The notes beneath the pieces are model-generated. The model saw nothing but the letters and a program-made list of their open reading frames with translations, had not been told where the DNA came from and searched no databases. Shown piece after piece: positions 17,898 through 26,743 of a DNA stretch of 64,000 nt. The stretch is from contig NZ_CP063362.1 of the NCBI RefSeq assembly GCF_016807805.1, positions 4,134,501-4,198,500 on the forward strand, given 5' to 3'. The first letter of the stretch is position 1, and each line of letters starts with the position of its first letter. This DNA is from Xanthobacter dioxanivorans. Lineage in GTDB: Bacteria > Pseudomonadota > Alphaproteobacteria > Rhizobiales > Xanthobacteraceae. A program made the translations under genes and the position numbers.

Positions 17898-18994
17898 TGG
17901 CGGCAGGCAGGAAGCGTGCGGGCGATGGCCCGAAGGCGAAGGCCGATCCGGCTGCGCGGGAGATTCCGGAAGACGAGATGCCGGAGACGTTCGCCGCGGA
18001 GGCCGAAGGCGATTTCGACGACGACTTCGACGACGAGGATGAGGATCTCGACGAGGCGGACCCTGCGGCGGACGGCGTTCCCGCGCCTCTCGAAGGACCC
18101 ACCCGCTGCGGCTTCGTCGCGCTGCTGGGCGCCCCCAATGCGGGCAAGTCGACGCTCACCAACGCCCTCGTGGGCACCAAGGTGTCCATCGTCTCCCACA
18201 AGGTGCAGACGACCCGCGCCATCGTGCGCGGCATCGCCCTCGACGGGGCTGCGCAGGTGGTGCTGGTGGACACGCCCGGCATCTTCTCGCCCAAGCGGCG
18301 GCTGGAGCGGGCGATGGTGACCAGCGCCTGGACCCACGCGGCCGACGCCGATGTCATCGCCTTGCTGGTGGATGCCAAACGCGGGATGGACGAGGAGATC
18401 GAGGCGCTGCTCGGACCCTTGAAGGACATCCGCAAGCCGCGTGCGCTCATCCTCAACAAGATCGACCTGATTCGCCGCGACACGCTGCTGGCGCTGGCGG
18501 CGCAGCTGAACGAGCGCCTGCCGTTCGATCGCGTCTTCATGGTCTCGGCCCTCACCGGAGACGGCGTCGCCGACGTGCGCCGCTGGTTTGCCGAGATGGT
18601 GCCGCTCAGCCCCTGGCTCTATCCGGAAGACCAGGTCTCGGACGCGCCCATGCGCATGCTGGCGGCGGAGATCACCCGCGAGAAAATGTTCCTGCGCCTG
18701 CACGACGAGCTCCCCTACCGCTCCACGGTGGAGACCGAAAGCTGGAAGGAGCTGCGCAACGGCTCGGTGCGCATCGAGCAGACGATCTATGTGGAGCGCG
18801 AGAGCCAGCGCAAGATCGTGCTCGGCAAGGCCGGCCAGACCATCAAGACCATCTCGTCGGAAGCGCGGGCCGAGATTGCCGGCATCATCGAGCAGAAGGT
18901 CCACCTCTTTCTGTTCGTGAAGGTGCGCGAGAGCTGGGCCGACGATCCCGAGCGGTATCGCGAGATGGGGCTGGAATTCCCGAAGGGCGGGTAG
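17897..18994 (+). CDS. era: GTPase Era with acidic N-terminal extension
   Basis: Era is an essential GTPase that binds the 3' end of 16S rRNA during 30S assembly. The G domain has G1 GAPNAGKST, G3 DTPG, G4 NKID and a following SAL (G5). The C-terminal KH domain has GKAGQTIKTISSEARAEI. At 365 residues it is about 65 longer than usual because of an N-terminal head rich in Asp and Glu (residues about 25-60) that is probably disordered. The start overlaps the rnc stop by one base (TGATG). A recO gene, often next in this order, is absent here. Confidence 0.93.
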   Translation: MAAGRKRAGDGPKAKADPAAREIPEDEMPETFAAEAEGDFDDDFDDEDEDLDEADPAADGVPAPLEGPTRCGFVALLGAPNAGKSTLTNALVGTKVSIVSHKVQTTRAIVRGIALDGAAQVVLVDTPGIFSPKRRLERAMVTSAWTHAADADVIALLVDAKRGMDEEIEALLGPLKDIRKPRALILNKIDLIRRDTLLALAAQLNERLPFDRVFMVSALTGDGVADVRRWFAEMVPLSPWLYPEDQVSDAPMRMLAAEITREKMFLRLHDELPYRSTVETESWKELRNGSVRIEQTIYVERESQRKIVLGKAGQTIKTISSEARAEIAGIIEQKVHLFLFVKVRESWADDPERYREMGLEFPKGG

Positions 18995-19019
18995 GAGAGA
19001 GCGCTCCGGGCGGAGTTTG

Positions 19020-19035
19020 ATTGCGTTAATGCAAT
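19020..19035. promoter_or_regulatory. Inverted repeat upstream of the flavodoxin gene, possible operator
   Basis: ATTGC-N6-GCAAT is a perfect 5-bp inverted repeat in the AT-rich part of the gap before the flavodoxin gene, with a second palindrome GCATATATGC at 19066-19075. Together they could be an operator and promoter region for a redox-regulated gene. This is inference from symmetry alone. Confidence 0.3.
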
Positions 19036-19113
19036 TGAGCTTTGCAGGCACTCGTCTGTGTATCGGCATATATGCACGATAAAACGGAGGCCGAACCAAC
19101 CGGGAGATGTCAC

Positions 19114-19692
19114 ATGTCCAAGCCCGTCGTCGCGATCGTCTATCACTCCGGCTATGGCCACACCAAGGTGGTGGCCGAATCCGTTCTTGCCGGCGTCAAG
19201 GAAGTGGATGCCGTGGACGGCGTCCTGATCTCCGTGGACGAAGTGGATGAGAAGTGGGAGGTGCTGGACGGCGCCGCCGCCATCATCTTCGGTGCGCCCA
19301 TCTATATGGGCTCCGTGTCGGCCGGCTTCTGGGCCTTTGCGGAAAAGTCCTCCAAGCGCTGGATGGAGCTGAAGTGGAAGGACAAGCTCGCCGCGGGCTT
19401 CGTCAATTCCGGCAGCCAGAACGGGGACAAGCTGCAGGGCCTGCATGCGCTGTTCAACCTGTCCCAGCAGCACGGCATGGTGTGGGTGGGCCTCGGCCTC
19501 CATCCCGGCAACAACAGCTCCAAGGCGTCCATCGATGACCTGAACCGCCTCGGCGGCTTCGGCGGTGCCTTCGTGCAGTCCAATATCGACCAGGGCCCGG
19601 ACGTGGTCCCGCCCGATGCCGACCGCCGCACGGCGGCCTATCTCGGCCACCGTGTCGCCGAGGCGACGGTCCGCTGGGTCAAGGGCGCCTGA
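19114..19692 (+). CDS. Flavodoxin-like / WrbA-type NAD(P)H oxidoreductase
   Basis: A 192-residue protein with a flavodoxin fold. The FMN phosphate loop is YHSGYGHTKVVAESV at residues 9-23, and GAPIYMGSVS (near 65) and NSGSQNGDK (near 100) form the isoalloxazine loops, as in WrbA-type quinone reductases. It lacks a separate nicotinamide domain, so it is either an electron carrier or a small NAD(P)H-quinone reductase. GGGAGA lies before the ATG. It is preceded by a 119-base gap with inverted repeats, so it likely has its own promoter and is not part of the era operon. Confidence 0.82.
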   Translation: MSKPVVAIVYHSGYGHTKVVAESVLAGVKEVDAVDGVLISVDEVDEKWEVLDGAAAIIFGAPIYMGSVSAGFWAFAEKSSKRWMELKWKDKLAAGFVNSGSQNGDKLQGLHALFNLSQQHGMVWVGLGLHPGNNSSKASIDDLNRLGGFGGAFVQSNIDQGPDVVPPDADRRTAAYLGHRVAEATVRWVKGA

Positions 19693-19705
19693 GGGGCGCC
19701 TCGCC

Positions 19706-19739
19706 TTTCACGCGAGTCGCAATTTCACGCGAGTCGTAC
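19706..19739. repeat. 17-bp tandem duplication over a stop codon
   Basis: Two consecutive 17-base units sharing the 14 bases TTTCACGCGAGTCG. The second copy covers the stop codon (19725-19727) and last codons of the ABC permease gene on the minus strand, and the block follows the flavodoxin stop on the plus strand. Confidence 0.8.
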
Positions 19740-20915
19740 TTGGCGGCGGATGAGCCAGAGTGTCAGCGCGCCGCCAAGTACGGCATAGCCGAGCAGGACG
19801 GCAAGGCCCGGCAGCAGGGCCGCGAGTCCCGCGCCGCGCCACAGGGCATCCTGGAACGCCTCGATGCCCCACGCGGTGGGTGTCAGCACGCCCAGCTGCT
19901 GGAGCCAGTCGGGCATCAGGAAGCGCGGCACCATGCTGCCGCCCACCGCCGAGAGCAGGAGCACGGCGAAGGTGGAGAGGGTTTGCGCCTGTTGCCGCGT
20001 GCGTGCCACCGCCGCCAGTGGCAAGGCGACGCCCGCCGCCGCCGCCGAGGCGGCCGCCGCCACGGCGAGGAAGGTGCCGAGGTGCTGCACCACGTGCACC
20101 CCGTAGATCACCTGCGCCACGGTGAACAGCACCGCCGCGAGGGCGAGGCCCTGGAGCACGAGGAAGCCGAGCTTTCCGGCCACCAGCGCACCGACGCCGC
20201 CGCGGCTCATGACGATGCGGTCGAACACGCCGGAGCGCCGCTCGTCCACGAGGCTCGCGGCACCCTGCACCGCCGAGAACAGCAGGAACAGCATGGCGAT
20301 CGCGCCGGCATAGTAGCTGACGCCCGGCTCGGCCCTGAGGCGCGCCACCGGCTGGCGCTCCATCAGCTCCGCGCCGCCCTGGGCCACCAGTTCCGGGGCG
20401 CGGGCGACGGAGGCATCGAGCCGCTCCTGCTGCTCGGGCGTGAACGGGCCCGTCAACACCTGCATCTGCGACGCCACGCGCCGGATGGCCATGCCGGGCA
20501 GCTCGTCGGTGAACAGGCGCTGGATGCGCGCGGACAGGATGGCGGCGGCCACGCCGCGGGCGGGATCGGTGAGCAGCACGAGGGGCGGCTTGTCGGTCGC
20601 GCCCGAAAGATCGCCGCGCACGATGAGGCCCACGTCCACGGTGCCGTCGGCCACGAGCCCGCTCACCGCCTGGGGCGTGGCGCGCACCAGCGCCACGTCG
20701 GCGGCGCGCCCGAGGGCGGCGAGGAAGGTCTCGGCGGCCGGCGCATCGGTCTCGCGGGCGGCGGCCACCTTGATGGTGGAGGTCTCGCCCCCGGTGCCGG
20801 CGAACACGGCGGCGAACAGGATGAAGAGCAGCGGCGGCAGCACGAAGGTCATCAGCAGCGCGCCACGGTCGCGCAGCAGGGTGATGGCCATGGCGCGCAT
20901 GATGGCGAAGGTCAT
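19725..20915 (-). CDS. ABC-2 type exporter permease
   Basis: A 396-residue membrane subunit of an ABC-2 exporter. There is one hydrophobic segment near residues 15-40, then a large extracytoplasmic domain of about 170 residues, then five hydrophobic segments in the last 200 residues. This layout matches the NatB/YhaP/DrrB class that exports drugs, lipids or polymers. Its start overlaps the ATPase stop by four bases. Gene order on the minus strand is GGPP synthase, ATPase, permease, all overlapping, so one operon is near certain. The cargo is unknown. Confidence 0.85.
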   Translation of the reverse strand: MTFAIMRAMAITLLRDRGALLMTFVLPPLLFILFAAVFAGTGGETSTIKVAAARETDAPAAETFLAALGRAADVALVRATPQAVSGLVADGTVDVGLIVRGDLSGATDKPPLVLLTDPARGVAAAILSARIQRLFTDELPGMAIRRVASQMQVLTGPFTPEQQERLDASVARAPELVAQGGAELMERQPVARLRAEPGVSYYAGAIAMLFLLFSAVQGAASLVDERRSGVFDRIVMSRGGVGALVAGKLGFLVLQGLALAAVLFTVAQVIYGVHVVQHLGTFLAVAAAASAAAAGVALPLAAVARTRQQAQTLSTFAVLLLSAVGGSMVPRFLMPDWLQQLGVLTPTAWGIEAFQDALWRGAGLAALLPGLAVLLGYAVLGGALTLWLIRRQVRLA

Positions 20916-21886
20916 CGCCGGGACTCCCCGGTGACATCCTCATAGAGGGCGTCGAGGCCGGCGGCCTCGAGGGCGATGGTGCGCGGCGAGAGCCCCGCCG
21001 CGCGCAGCGCCGCGATCAGATCGCCGGCGGCCTCGGGCGTGTCCTCGAGCGTGCCGGTGAAGTGCTCGGAGTGCCCGTCTCCACGCAGCCCCAGCGCTTC
21101 GAGGGCGCGCCGGCCGGCAGGGGTGGGCGTCGTCGCGAAGGTCACCTGAGCCGTGCGCCGGCGGGGGAAGCGGGACGCGAGGAGGGCTTCGAGCGGTCCC
21201 TCCAGCGCGATGCGTCCCCCCGCCAGGATGGCGACGCGATCCGCCACCGCCTCGGCGAAGGCGAAATCATGGGTGATGAGGAGAATGCCGAGCCCGTCCT
21301 GTGCGAGCCGGCGCACGAGGGCGGCAAGGTCGGCGCGGGCAGGGGCATCCACGCCCACGGTCGGTTCGTCGAGCACCAGCAGGCGCGGCGTGCCCACGAG
21401 GGCGGCCGCGACATTGGCCCGCCGCTGCCAGCCGCCGGAGAGCCGGTCGATGCGCTCGCCGCCCCGCTCCGCGACCCCGGTCCGCGCCATCACCGCCGCG
21501 ACGCACGCCGGCACCCGCGCCCGGTCAACGCCGGCCAGGCGGGCGAAGATGGCGAGGTTCTCGGCGATGGTCAGGGAGCGGTAGAGGGCGATGTCCTGCG
21601 GCGCGAGGCCGATGCGCGCGCGGGCGGCGCCTTCGGCGGCGGGCGCCCCGCACACCTCGACCGCACCGGCCCGCGGCGGGATGCGGCCGCAGATCGCCCG
21701 CACCAGCGTGGTCTTTCCCGCGCCGTTGGGGCCGACGAGGGCGGTGACAATCCCCGAGGGCACGCGAAGATCGACGCCGGAAAGCACGGTGCGCGCGCCA
21801 TAGCCGGCCTCGAGGCCGGCTATGGCGAGGGGAGGGGCCGTGCTGTCGTCCGGGGCTTCGTCCTTATGTTGCGGCGCGGCGCTCAC
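20912..21886 (-). CDS. ABC exporter ATP-binding protein
   Basis: A 324-residue ATPase. The Walker A motif GPNGAGKTT is near residue 53, the ABC signature LSGGWQRRANVAAALVG near 149, Walker B LLVLDEPTVGVD near 170, and the switch His is in ITHDF. The signature LSGGW and the roughly 90-residue C-terminal tail resemble CcmA/NatA/DrrA-type ATPases. It begins with GTG overlapping the GGPP synthase stop (GTGA), so the subunit is translated with its neighbour. It should power the adjacent permease. Confidence 0.88.
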   Translation of the reverse strand: MSAAPQHKDEAPDDSTAPPLAIAGLEAGYGARTVLSGVDLRVPSGIVTALVGPNGAGKTTLVRAICGRIPPRAGAVEVCGAPAAEGAARARIGLAPQDIALYRSLTIAENLAIFARLAGVDRARVPACVAAVMARTGVAERGGERIDRLSGGWQRRANVAAALVGTPRLLVLDEPTVGVDAPARADLAALVRRLAQDGLGILLITHDFAFAEAVADRVAILAGGRIALEGPLEALLASRFPRRRTAQVTFATTPTPAGRRALEALGLRGDGHSEHFTGTLEDTPEAAGDLIAALRAAGLSPRTIALEAAGLDALYEDVTGESRR

Positions 21887-22947
21887 AGCGCCAGCGGCCC
21901 CATCAGTTCACCGAAGGCAGCGTCCATGAAGTCTCGCAGGGGCTCCTGCCCGTCCTTGTTGGGTCCCAGCTCTTTAGAGGCAGAAAGGGCCCCCGCCAAG
22001 TGTTCCGCCAGCAGCTTGCGGGCCCGCGGGGCGCCGAGCGAGGCGATCACCGTCACCTTGTGGGCATCCTTGCCCACGTCCTTGCCGAGGGCGGCGGCGG
22101 AGGACGAGGCGTCGAGGATGTCGTCGAGGATCTGGTAGGCGCGGCCCACATGGCCGGCCACCGCCCGAAGATGGGCGAACTGCGCCTCGTCTGCGCCGGC
22201 CACACGCCCGGCGATTTCCACCGCGGCGGAGAACAGCACGCCGGTCTTGCGGCGGTTCACGTCCTCGGTGGCGGCGAGGCTGCGGCCGGTGCTGGGCCTT
22301 AGGTCGTCATACTGCCCGCCGCACAGGCCGAGGGAGCCCACCGCCAGCGAGAGGATGGATACGGCGTCGAGCCGGACCGGCTCCGGCACGGCCGGAGCCG
22401 CCGCGGCGACGCCGAAGGCGCGGGAGAGCAGCGCGATGGCGGCGAGGACCGCCACATCCTCCCCGTACTGCACATGGGTGGTGGGCTGCGAGCGCCGCAT
22501 GGCCGCGTCGTCCATGCTCGGCAGGTCGTCCACGATAAGGGACGAGGCGTGGATCATTTCCAGCGCGCAGCCGAAATCGAGGGCGGCGTGTTCGGATGCA
22601 TCGAGCTGGATCGCGGCGGCCATGGCCAGCAGCGGACGCAGCCGTTTGCCCGGCGCGAGCAGGATGTGCCGCATGGCGGCGTGCAGCACCGCCGGATGGG
22701 ACGCGGGTGGCGGTACCAGGAGGCCGAGGCGGCGGTCGATCACGGCACGCAGGTAGGAGAGATCACGCGAACGGGGCGGAAACGAATGGGCAGAGGCGGC
22801 CTCCTCCGCGTGCAACGCGCCGGCGGGGGCTTCGGCCATCTGGACGGCGAGCGCCCCCTGGAGGGCGCCCTGTGCGCCGTTGGAGCGCGCCACATCGTGC
22901 GACGCCGGAGTTTCCGTCCGCGTGTTGCGTCCGCCCTTCTGCGCCAT
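21883..22947 (-). CDS. crtE: Polyprenyl synthetase, probable geranylgeranyl diphosphate synthase
   Basis: Trans-isoprenyl diphosphate synthase of 354 residues. The first Asp-rich motif is DDLPSMDD and the second is DDILD; GKRLRPLL supplies the diphosphate-binding Arg. The insertion of two residues in the first Asp motif fits short-chain FPP/GGPP synthases, and the genetic link with an IPP isomerase gene divergent at 23170 suits the CrtE branch of carotenoid or hopanoid precursor supply. The N-terminus has about 50 extra polar residues. The start at 22947 was chosen for AGAGGGGG upstream; ATG 22968 and GTG 22977 are alternatives. Confidence 0.82.
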   Translation of the reverse strand: MAQKGGRNTRTETPASHDVARSNGAQGALQGALAVQMAEAPAGALHAEEAASAHSFPPRSRDLSYLRAVIDRRLGLLVPPPASHPAVLHAAMRHILLAPGKRLRPLLAMAAAIQLDASEHAALDFGCALEMIHASSLIVDDLPSMDDAAMRRSQPTTHVQYGEDVAVLAAIALLSRAFGVAAAAPAVPEPVRLDAVSILSLAVGSLGLCGGQYDDLRPSTGRSLAATEDVNRRKTGVLFSAAVEIAGRVAGADEAQFAHLRAVAGHVGRAYQILDDILDASSSAAALGKDVGKDAHKVTVIASLGAPRARKLLAEHLAGALSASKELGPNKDGQEPLRDFMDAAFGELMGPLAL

Positions 22948-23169
22948 GAACGCGCGCCCCCTCTTCATGTCGCCCACGGGAGCCGAGGTCCCCGGTCCAC
23001 GAAATACGTTGCCTTGAATGACTTTAGATCACCGCTTAGACAAGGGCGCTAGAGCAGCAGCTTGGGTGCAGAACAGAATCTGGCGGCGTGTGACCTCCTC
23101 GCCGCGGCCGCGGCGTGCGGTATCGACGTCATCCGAGCCGGGCGCGAGCCGCGGCACCGGCGGGGAAGC

Positions 23170-24206
23170 ATGAACGAGAGCGACGCGGGCCGCCGCAAGG
23201 AAGACCATATCGATATCGTGCTCGGCGGCGGAGGGGTCCGATCCCGCGTCGAAACCGGGTTCGATGCTGTTCGCCTTGTGCATTGCGCCGCGCCGGAACT
23301 GTCGCTCGACGACGTAGACCTGTCCGTCGAGATGCTCGGGCGGCGGCTGCGCGCACCGCTCCTGATCTCCGCCATGACCGGCGGCCCACGCCGCTCGGAA
23401 GCCATCAACGCCCATCTCGCCGAGGCGGCGCAGGCGCTCGGCATCGCCCTCGGCGTCGGTTCGCAGCGCATCGCCCTCGAGTCCGGGGCGGCGGGCGGCC
23501 TGGGGCCTGAGCTGCGGCGGCGGGCGCCCGACATCCTGCTCCTGGCCAATCTCGGCGCGGCGCAGATCCTCGACGACGGGGCGTTGACCGAGCGCGGCGG
23601 GCGGTGGAGATGATCGGCGCGGATGGCCTGGTGATCCACCTCAACCCGCTGCAGGAGGCGATCCAGGACGGTGGTGACCGGGACTGGCGCGGCGTGCTGC
23701 GGCGGATCGGCATGCTCGCCGCCCGTGTTGGCGTGCCGGTGGTGGCGAAGGAGGTGGGCTTCGGCCTGTCCGCCGCCGTGGCGGTGCGGCTGGTGGAGTG
23801 CGGCGTCGCCGTGCTCGACGTGGCAGGGGCGGGGGGCACCAACTGGGCACTGGTGGAAGGCGCGCGCGGGTCCGGTCGCGCCCGGGCCATCGCCGCCGCC
23901 TTCGCCGGCTGGGGCATTCCCACGGCGGAGGCCCTGCGGCAGGTTCGCGCCGCCTGTCCCGGCACGCCGCTCATCGCATCCGGCGGCATCCGTGATGGGG
24001 TGGATGCGGCGAAGGCGATCCGCCTCGGTGCCGACCTCGTGGGCCAGGCGGCGGGAACGCTCCAAGCGGCTGTCACCTCCACCGAAGCGGTGGTGGAGCA
24101 TCTCTCCATCCTCGAAGCGCAACTGCGCATCGCCTGCTTCATCACGGGCGCGGCGGACCTGCCGGCCCTGCGCCGGGTGCCGCTCCAGGACACCCTCTGC
24201 CTCTGA
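23170..24206 (+). CDS. fni: Type 2 isopentenyl-diphosphate isomerase, apparent frameshift
   Basis: FMN- and NADPH-dependent IPP isomerase that interconverts IPP and DMAPP. About 345 residues after correction, the family's normal size. The first half has [21 protein letters not shown] and LGVGSQR; the second has [41 protein letters not shown] and IASGGIRDG. The frame breaks at GGG 23599-23601; one extra G gives [13 protein letters not shown] and joins the halves. GGGGAAG precedes the ATG. It is divergent from the GGPP synthase gene, so both likely feed the same isoprenoid pathway. Confidence 0.85.
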
Positions 24207-24238
24207 ACACCCTCTGACTCTGGACACCCTCTGACTGC
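24188..24238. repeat. 17-bp tandem triplication over the fni stop codon
   Basis: Three consecutive 17-base units built on ACACCCTCTG. The first lies inside the last codons of fni, and the TGA at 24204-24206 spans the junction to the second. The copies differ by one to four bases. Confidence 0.75.
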
Positions 24239-24250
24239 CGTGCCGGCGGT

Positions 24251-25083
24251 TCAGTTGGCCCAGTGGTCCATCCAGATCTTCTCGCCGATGGTGCAAGAGA
24301 TGCGCGGCTGGCTCCCCACCGCCTTCATGACCAGGCTGCCGCGGGCGGCGGGCACGGCGAGATCGGCCACTTCGAGGACGAGCTTGGTCTTGATCGCCCG
24401 GGCGAATTCGTCCTGATGCTGGACCGGGATGACGAACGCGCCGGCCCCGCCGATGACACAGTCCTCGTAATAGACGTCGAGCTCGGGGATATCGAGCGCC
24501 GACGCGCCGGATCGCTTCATCAGCAGCGGCAGGCCGTTGACCGTGATGCCCCGTGACACCACGGCATCCCGTGCGAGGCTGACCGGGGGCCCTGGTTGTT
24601 CACCCCGTCGCCGGACACGTCGATGACCCGCCGAAGCCCCTGGAAGCCGTTCAGGTCGAACTGGTCCGCGCCGAACAGCAGGGCGCTCGAGATGGAGGTG
24701 CGATAGGCCCGCCGCAGGGGGGCGCTGGAAATGGCCTCGGCAAACGCCCTGGCAGTGTCCGGACCGTCGATGACGCGCCAGCTCACCACCACCTGCTGTT
24801 CCGTTTCTCCAGCCCATTCCACGTAGGCGACCGCGATCCTCCCCGTGGGGCCGAGGCGCAGGGCTTCGAGGAACTCGCGGGAAACCACCGCGGTGGCATA
24901 GCCTTCGCGCTGGAGCGCCTGCTCCTCCTGGTCCATGGAATAGGAGATGTCCACCGCGAGGACCAGTTCCAGGTCCACCTGCGTGCCCCGGACTGTCTCT
25001 GCCGAAGCCGGCGCGGCGGCGGTGGCGAGGCCGAACAGGGCGAAGGTGGCGTAGACGCACAAGCGACGCAGACGCTCAAACAT
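24251..25083 (-). CDS. DUF1194 (von Willebrand A-like) secreted protein, apparent frameshift
   Basis: Exported protein of about 277 residues after correction. A signal peptide covers residues 1-29 (ATFALFGLATAAAPASA). A von Willebrand A-type fold follows: LVLAVDISYSMD is the MIDAS DxSxS motif, and RVIDVSGDGVNNQG is the second metal-binding strand. These are the marks of DUF1194 proteins of Hyphomicrobiales, whose role is not known. The frame breaks at five C (24585-24589 read as G on the plus strand); one more C gives NNQGPPVSLARDAVV and continues to the end at 24251. AGGAGGGGAGAA precedes the ATG. Confidence 0.8.
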
Positions 25084-25296
25084 CGATTTCTCCCCTCCTG
25101 CCGGAAAGGCGCGGCATCACGTCACGTGGATGCTGACACCGTCCGGCGGGCGGGAGAAGTCGTTAGCCGCCTGTTTTCACCTCACGATTTCCGGCGCAAG
25201 CCTGACGGGTGCTCACCCCGCGCCGTTGGCGAGGGGTGTCGTTGTTCTGTCGCAATGGCTTAGGTCGGTTTTCGGTGCACAAAATTTCAGCGACCG

Positions 25297-26610
25297 TCAG
25301 CCGTCGAGCGATTCCGTGTCGAGGATCTCGATACCGAAACCGGCGAGGCCCACATAGGTGCGCGCCTTGGACGCCAGCAGGCGAATCGACACGATGCCGA
25401 GGTCCCGCAGGATCTGGGCACCGAGGCCCACCTCCCGCCAGTGTCGGTCGCGCTCGGCCTCGCTGGGGCTCTTCTCGTTGTCGTGGCCGATGGCGACCGC
25501 CGGCACGCCCGCCGTTCCGTCGCGCAGATAGACGAGCACGCCGCGGCCTTCGGCGTCGATGCGCGCCAGCGCCTTCTGGATGCTCTTGCCGCCGGTGAAG
25601 GCGTCGGCCACCGGATCGGCGCGGTGCAGACGCACCAGCACCTTCTCCCCGTCGCCAATGCGGCCTTTCACCAAAGCGAGGTGGTTCACCGGATCGAAGG
25701 GGGTGACGTAGGAGTAGCCGTGCAGCTCGCCGACGGAGGTGGCGACCGGGAATTCGGCCGCCCGGGTCACCAGCTTCTCGCGCGCCTGACGGTAGGCGAT
25801 GAGGTCGGCCACCGAGATGCGCACGAGCGTGTGCTTTTCGGCGAAGGCGGTGACCTGCGGACCGCGCTGCACGGTGCCGTCGTCATTGACCAGCTCCGCG
25901 ATCACGCCCACCGGCGGCACACCGGCGAGGCGGCACAGGTCCACCGCGGCCTCGGTGTGGCCGGAGCGCATGAGCACGCCGCCTTCCTTGGCGATGAGCG
26001 GGAAGACGTGGCCCGGCCGCACGAAATCGCCCGCCCCCATGTTCGGATTGGCCAGCGCCCGCACCGTGTTGGTGCGCTCCTCGGCGGAGATGCCGGTGGT
26101 GGTGCCGTGCCGCACGTCGATGGAGATGGTGAAGGCGGTGCCCATGGGCGCGTCGTTGTTCGACACCATCGGGTCGAGCCGCAGCCGCTTCGCCTCGGAC
26201 GGGGGCAGGGGCGTGCAGACGATGCCGGACGTATTGCGGATGATGAAGGCCATCTTCTCCGGCGTTGCCAGGGATGCGGCGACGATGAGGTCGCCCTCGT
26301 TCTCCCGGTCGTCGTCATCGGTGACGACCACGATCTCGCCTCGCGCGAAGGCTTCGATGGCGGACTGGACGCGGGACTGGGTGGTATCGGTCACGGGCAA
26401 ACCTCGGATGCGGGGCTCGGGAAGCCCGAGAAAATCGTTTGGCGTCACCTGGTGACCGGTGGCCTCGGCGATCTTCTCGGCGCTCTCGCGGGAGATCCAG
26501 GCACGTTCGTCGTTGCACAGGGACGTGACGCTGGCGGGCGACATCCCCACCCGCCTGGCGAAGGCGCTGCGCTTCGTTCCGGTCGCCGAGAGCCATTCCG
26601 AGAGCTTCAT
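25297..26610 (-). CDS. ribB: HTH-fused 3,4-dihydroxy-2-butanone 4-phosphate synthase with degenerate RibA domain
   Basis: A 437-residue protein in three parts. Residues about 1-65 resemble a Cro/CI-type helix-turn-helix (SAFARRVGMSPASVTSLCND). Residues about 75-280 are RibB, which makes the four-carbon riboflavin precursor from ribulose 5-phosphate; TDDDDRENEGDLI is the catalytic metal loop and RSGHTEAAVDL is also present. The last 150 residues resemble GTP cyclohydrolase II but lack its three zinc-ligand cysteines, so this half should be inactive, as in the RibBX proteins of other proteobacteria. The predicted promoter leaves almost no 5' leader, and an inverted repeat overlaps its -35 box. 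Confidence 0.87.
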   Translation of the reverse strand: MKLSEWLSATGTKRSAFARRVGMSPASVTSLCNDERAWISRESAEKIAEATGHQVTPNDFLGLPEPRIRGLPVTDTTQSRVQSAIEAFARGEIVVVTDDDDRENEGDLIVAASLATPEKMAFIIRNTSGIVCTPLPPSEAKRLRLDPMVSNNDAPMGTAFTISIDVRHGTTTGISAEERTNTVRALANPNMGAGDFVRPGHVFPLIAKEGGVLMRSGHTEAAVDLCRLAGVPPVGVIAELVNDDGTVQRGPQVTAFAEKHTLVRISVADLIAYRQAREKLVTRAAEFPVATSVGELHGYSYVTPFDPVNHLALVKGRIGDGEKVLVRLHRADPVADAFTGGKSIQKALARIDAEGRGVLVYLRDGTAGVPAVAIGHDNEKSPSEAERDRHWREVGLGAQILRDLGIVSIRLLASKARTYVGLAGFGIEILDTESLDG

Positions 26611-26616
26611 GCCCGC

Positions 26617-26650
26617 AGCATAACGCGACTGTTTTCAGTGACAATGAAAA
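26617..26650 (-). promoter_or_regulatory. Promoter and putative operator of the HTH-RibB gene
   Basis: On the minus strand TTGTCA (26639-26644) and TATGCT (26617-26622) are separated by 16 bases, close to a sigma-70 consensus. A transcript would start at about the A of the ATG at 26610, so the mRNA may be leaderless. The inverted repeat TTTTCA-N7-TGAAAA (26632-26650) covers the -35 box and is a candidate binding site for the protein's own HTH domain. No room exists for an FMN riboswitch. Confidence 0.5.
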
Positions 26651-26694
26651 TTATGAAACATTCAGGTGTGATGAATTTCGCAGGCGCGAATGCG

Positions 26695-26720
26695 AAAAAG
26701 GCTGCCTTGCGGCAGCCTTT
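26695..26720 (-). terminator. Rho-independent terminator of the PRC-barrel gene
   Basis: AAAGGCTGCC and GGCAGCCTTT form a perfect 10-bp stem around a TTGC loop. On the minus strand the stem ends in five T, directly after the PRC-barrel gene that stops at 26744. Confidence 0.88.
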
Positions 26721-26743
26721 CACGTTACGCGCCGGGCGCCCGC

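Noticed and set aside
26611..26743. FMN riboswitch in front of ribB
   Set aside because: The gap is only about 130 bases, includes the neighbour's terminator, and the predicted promoter leaves no leader.
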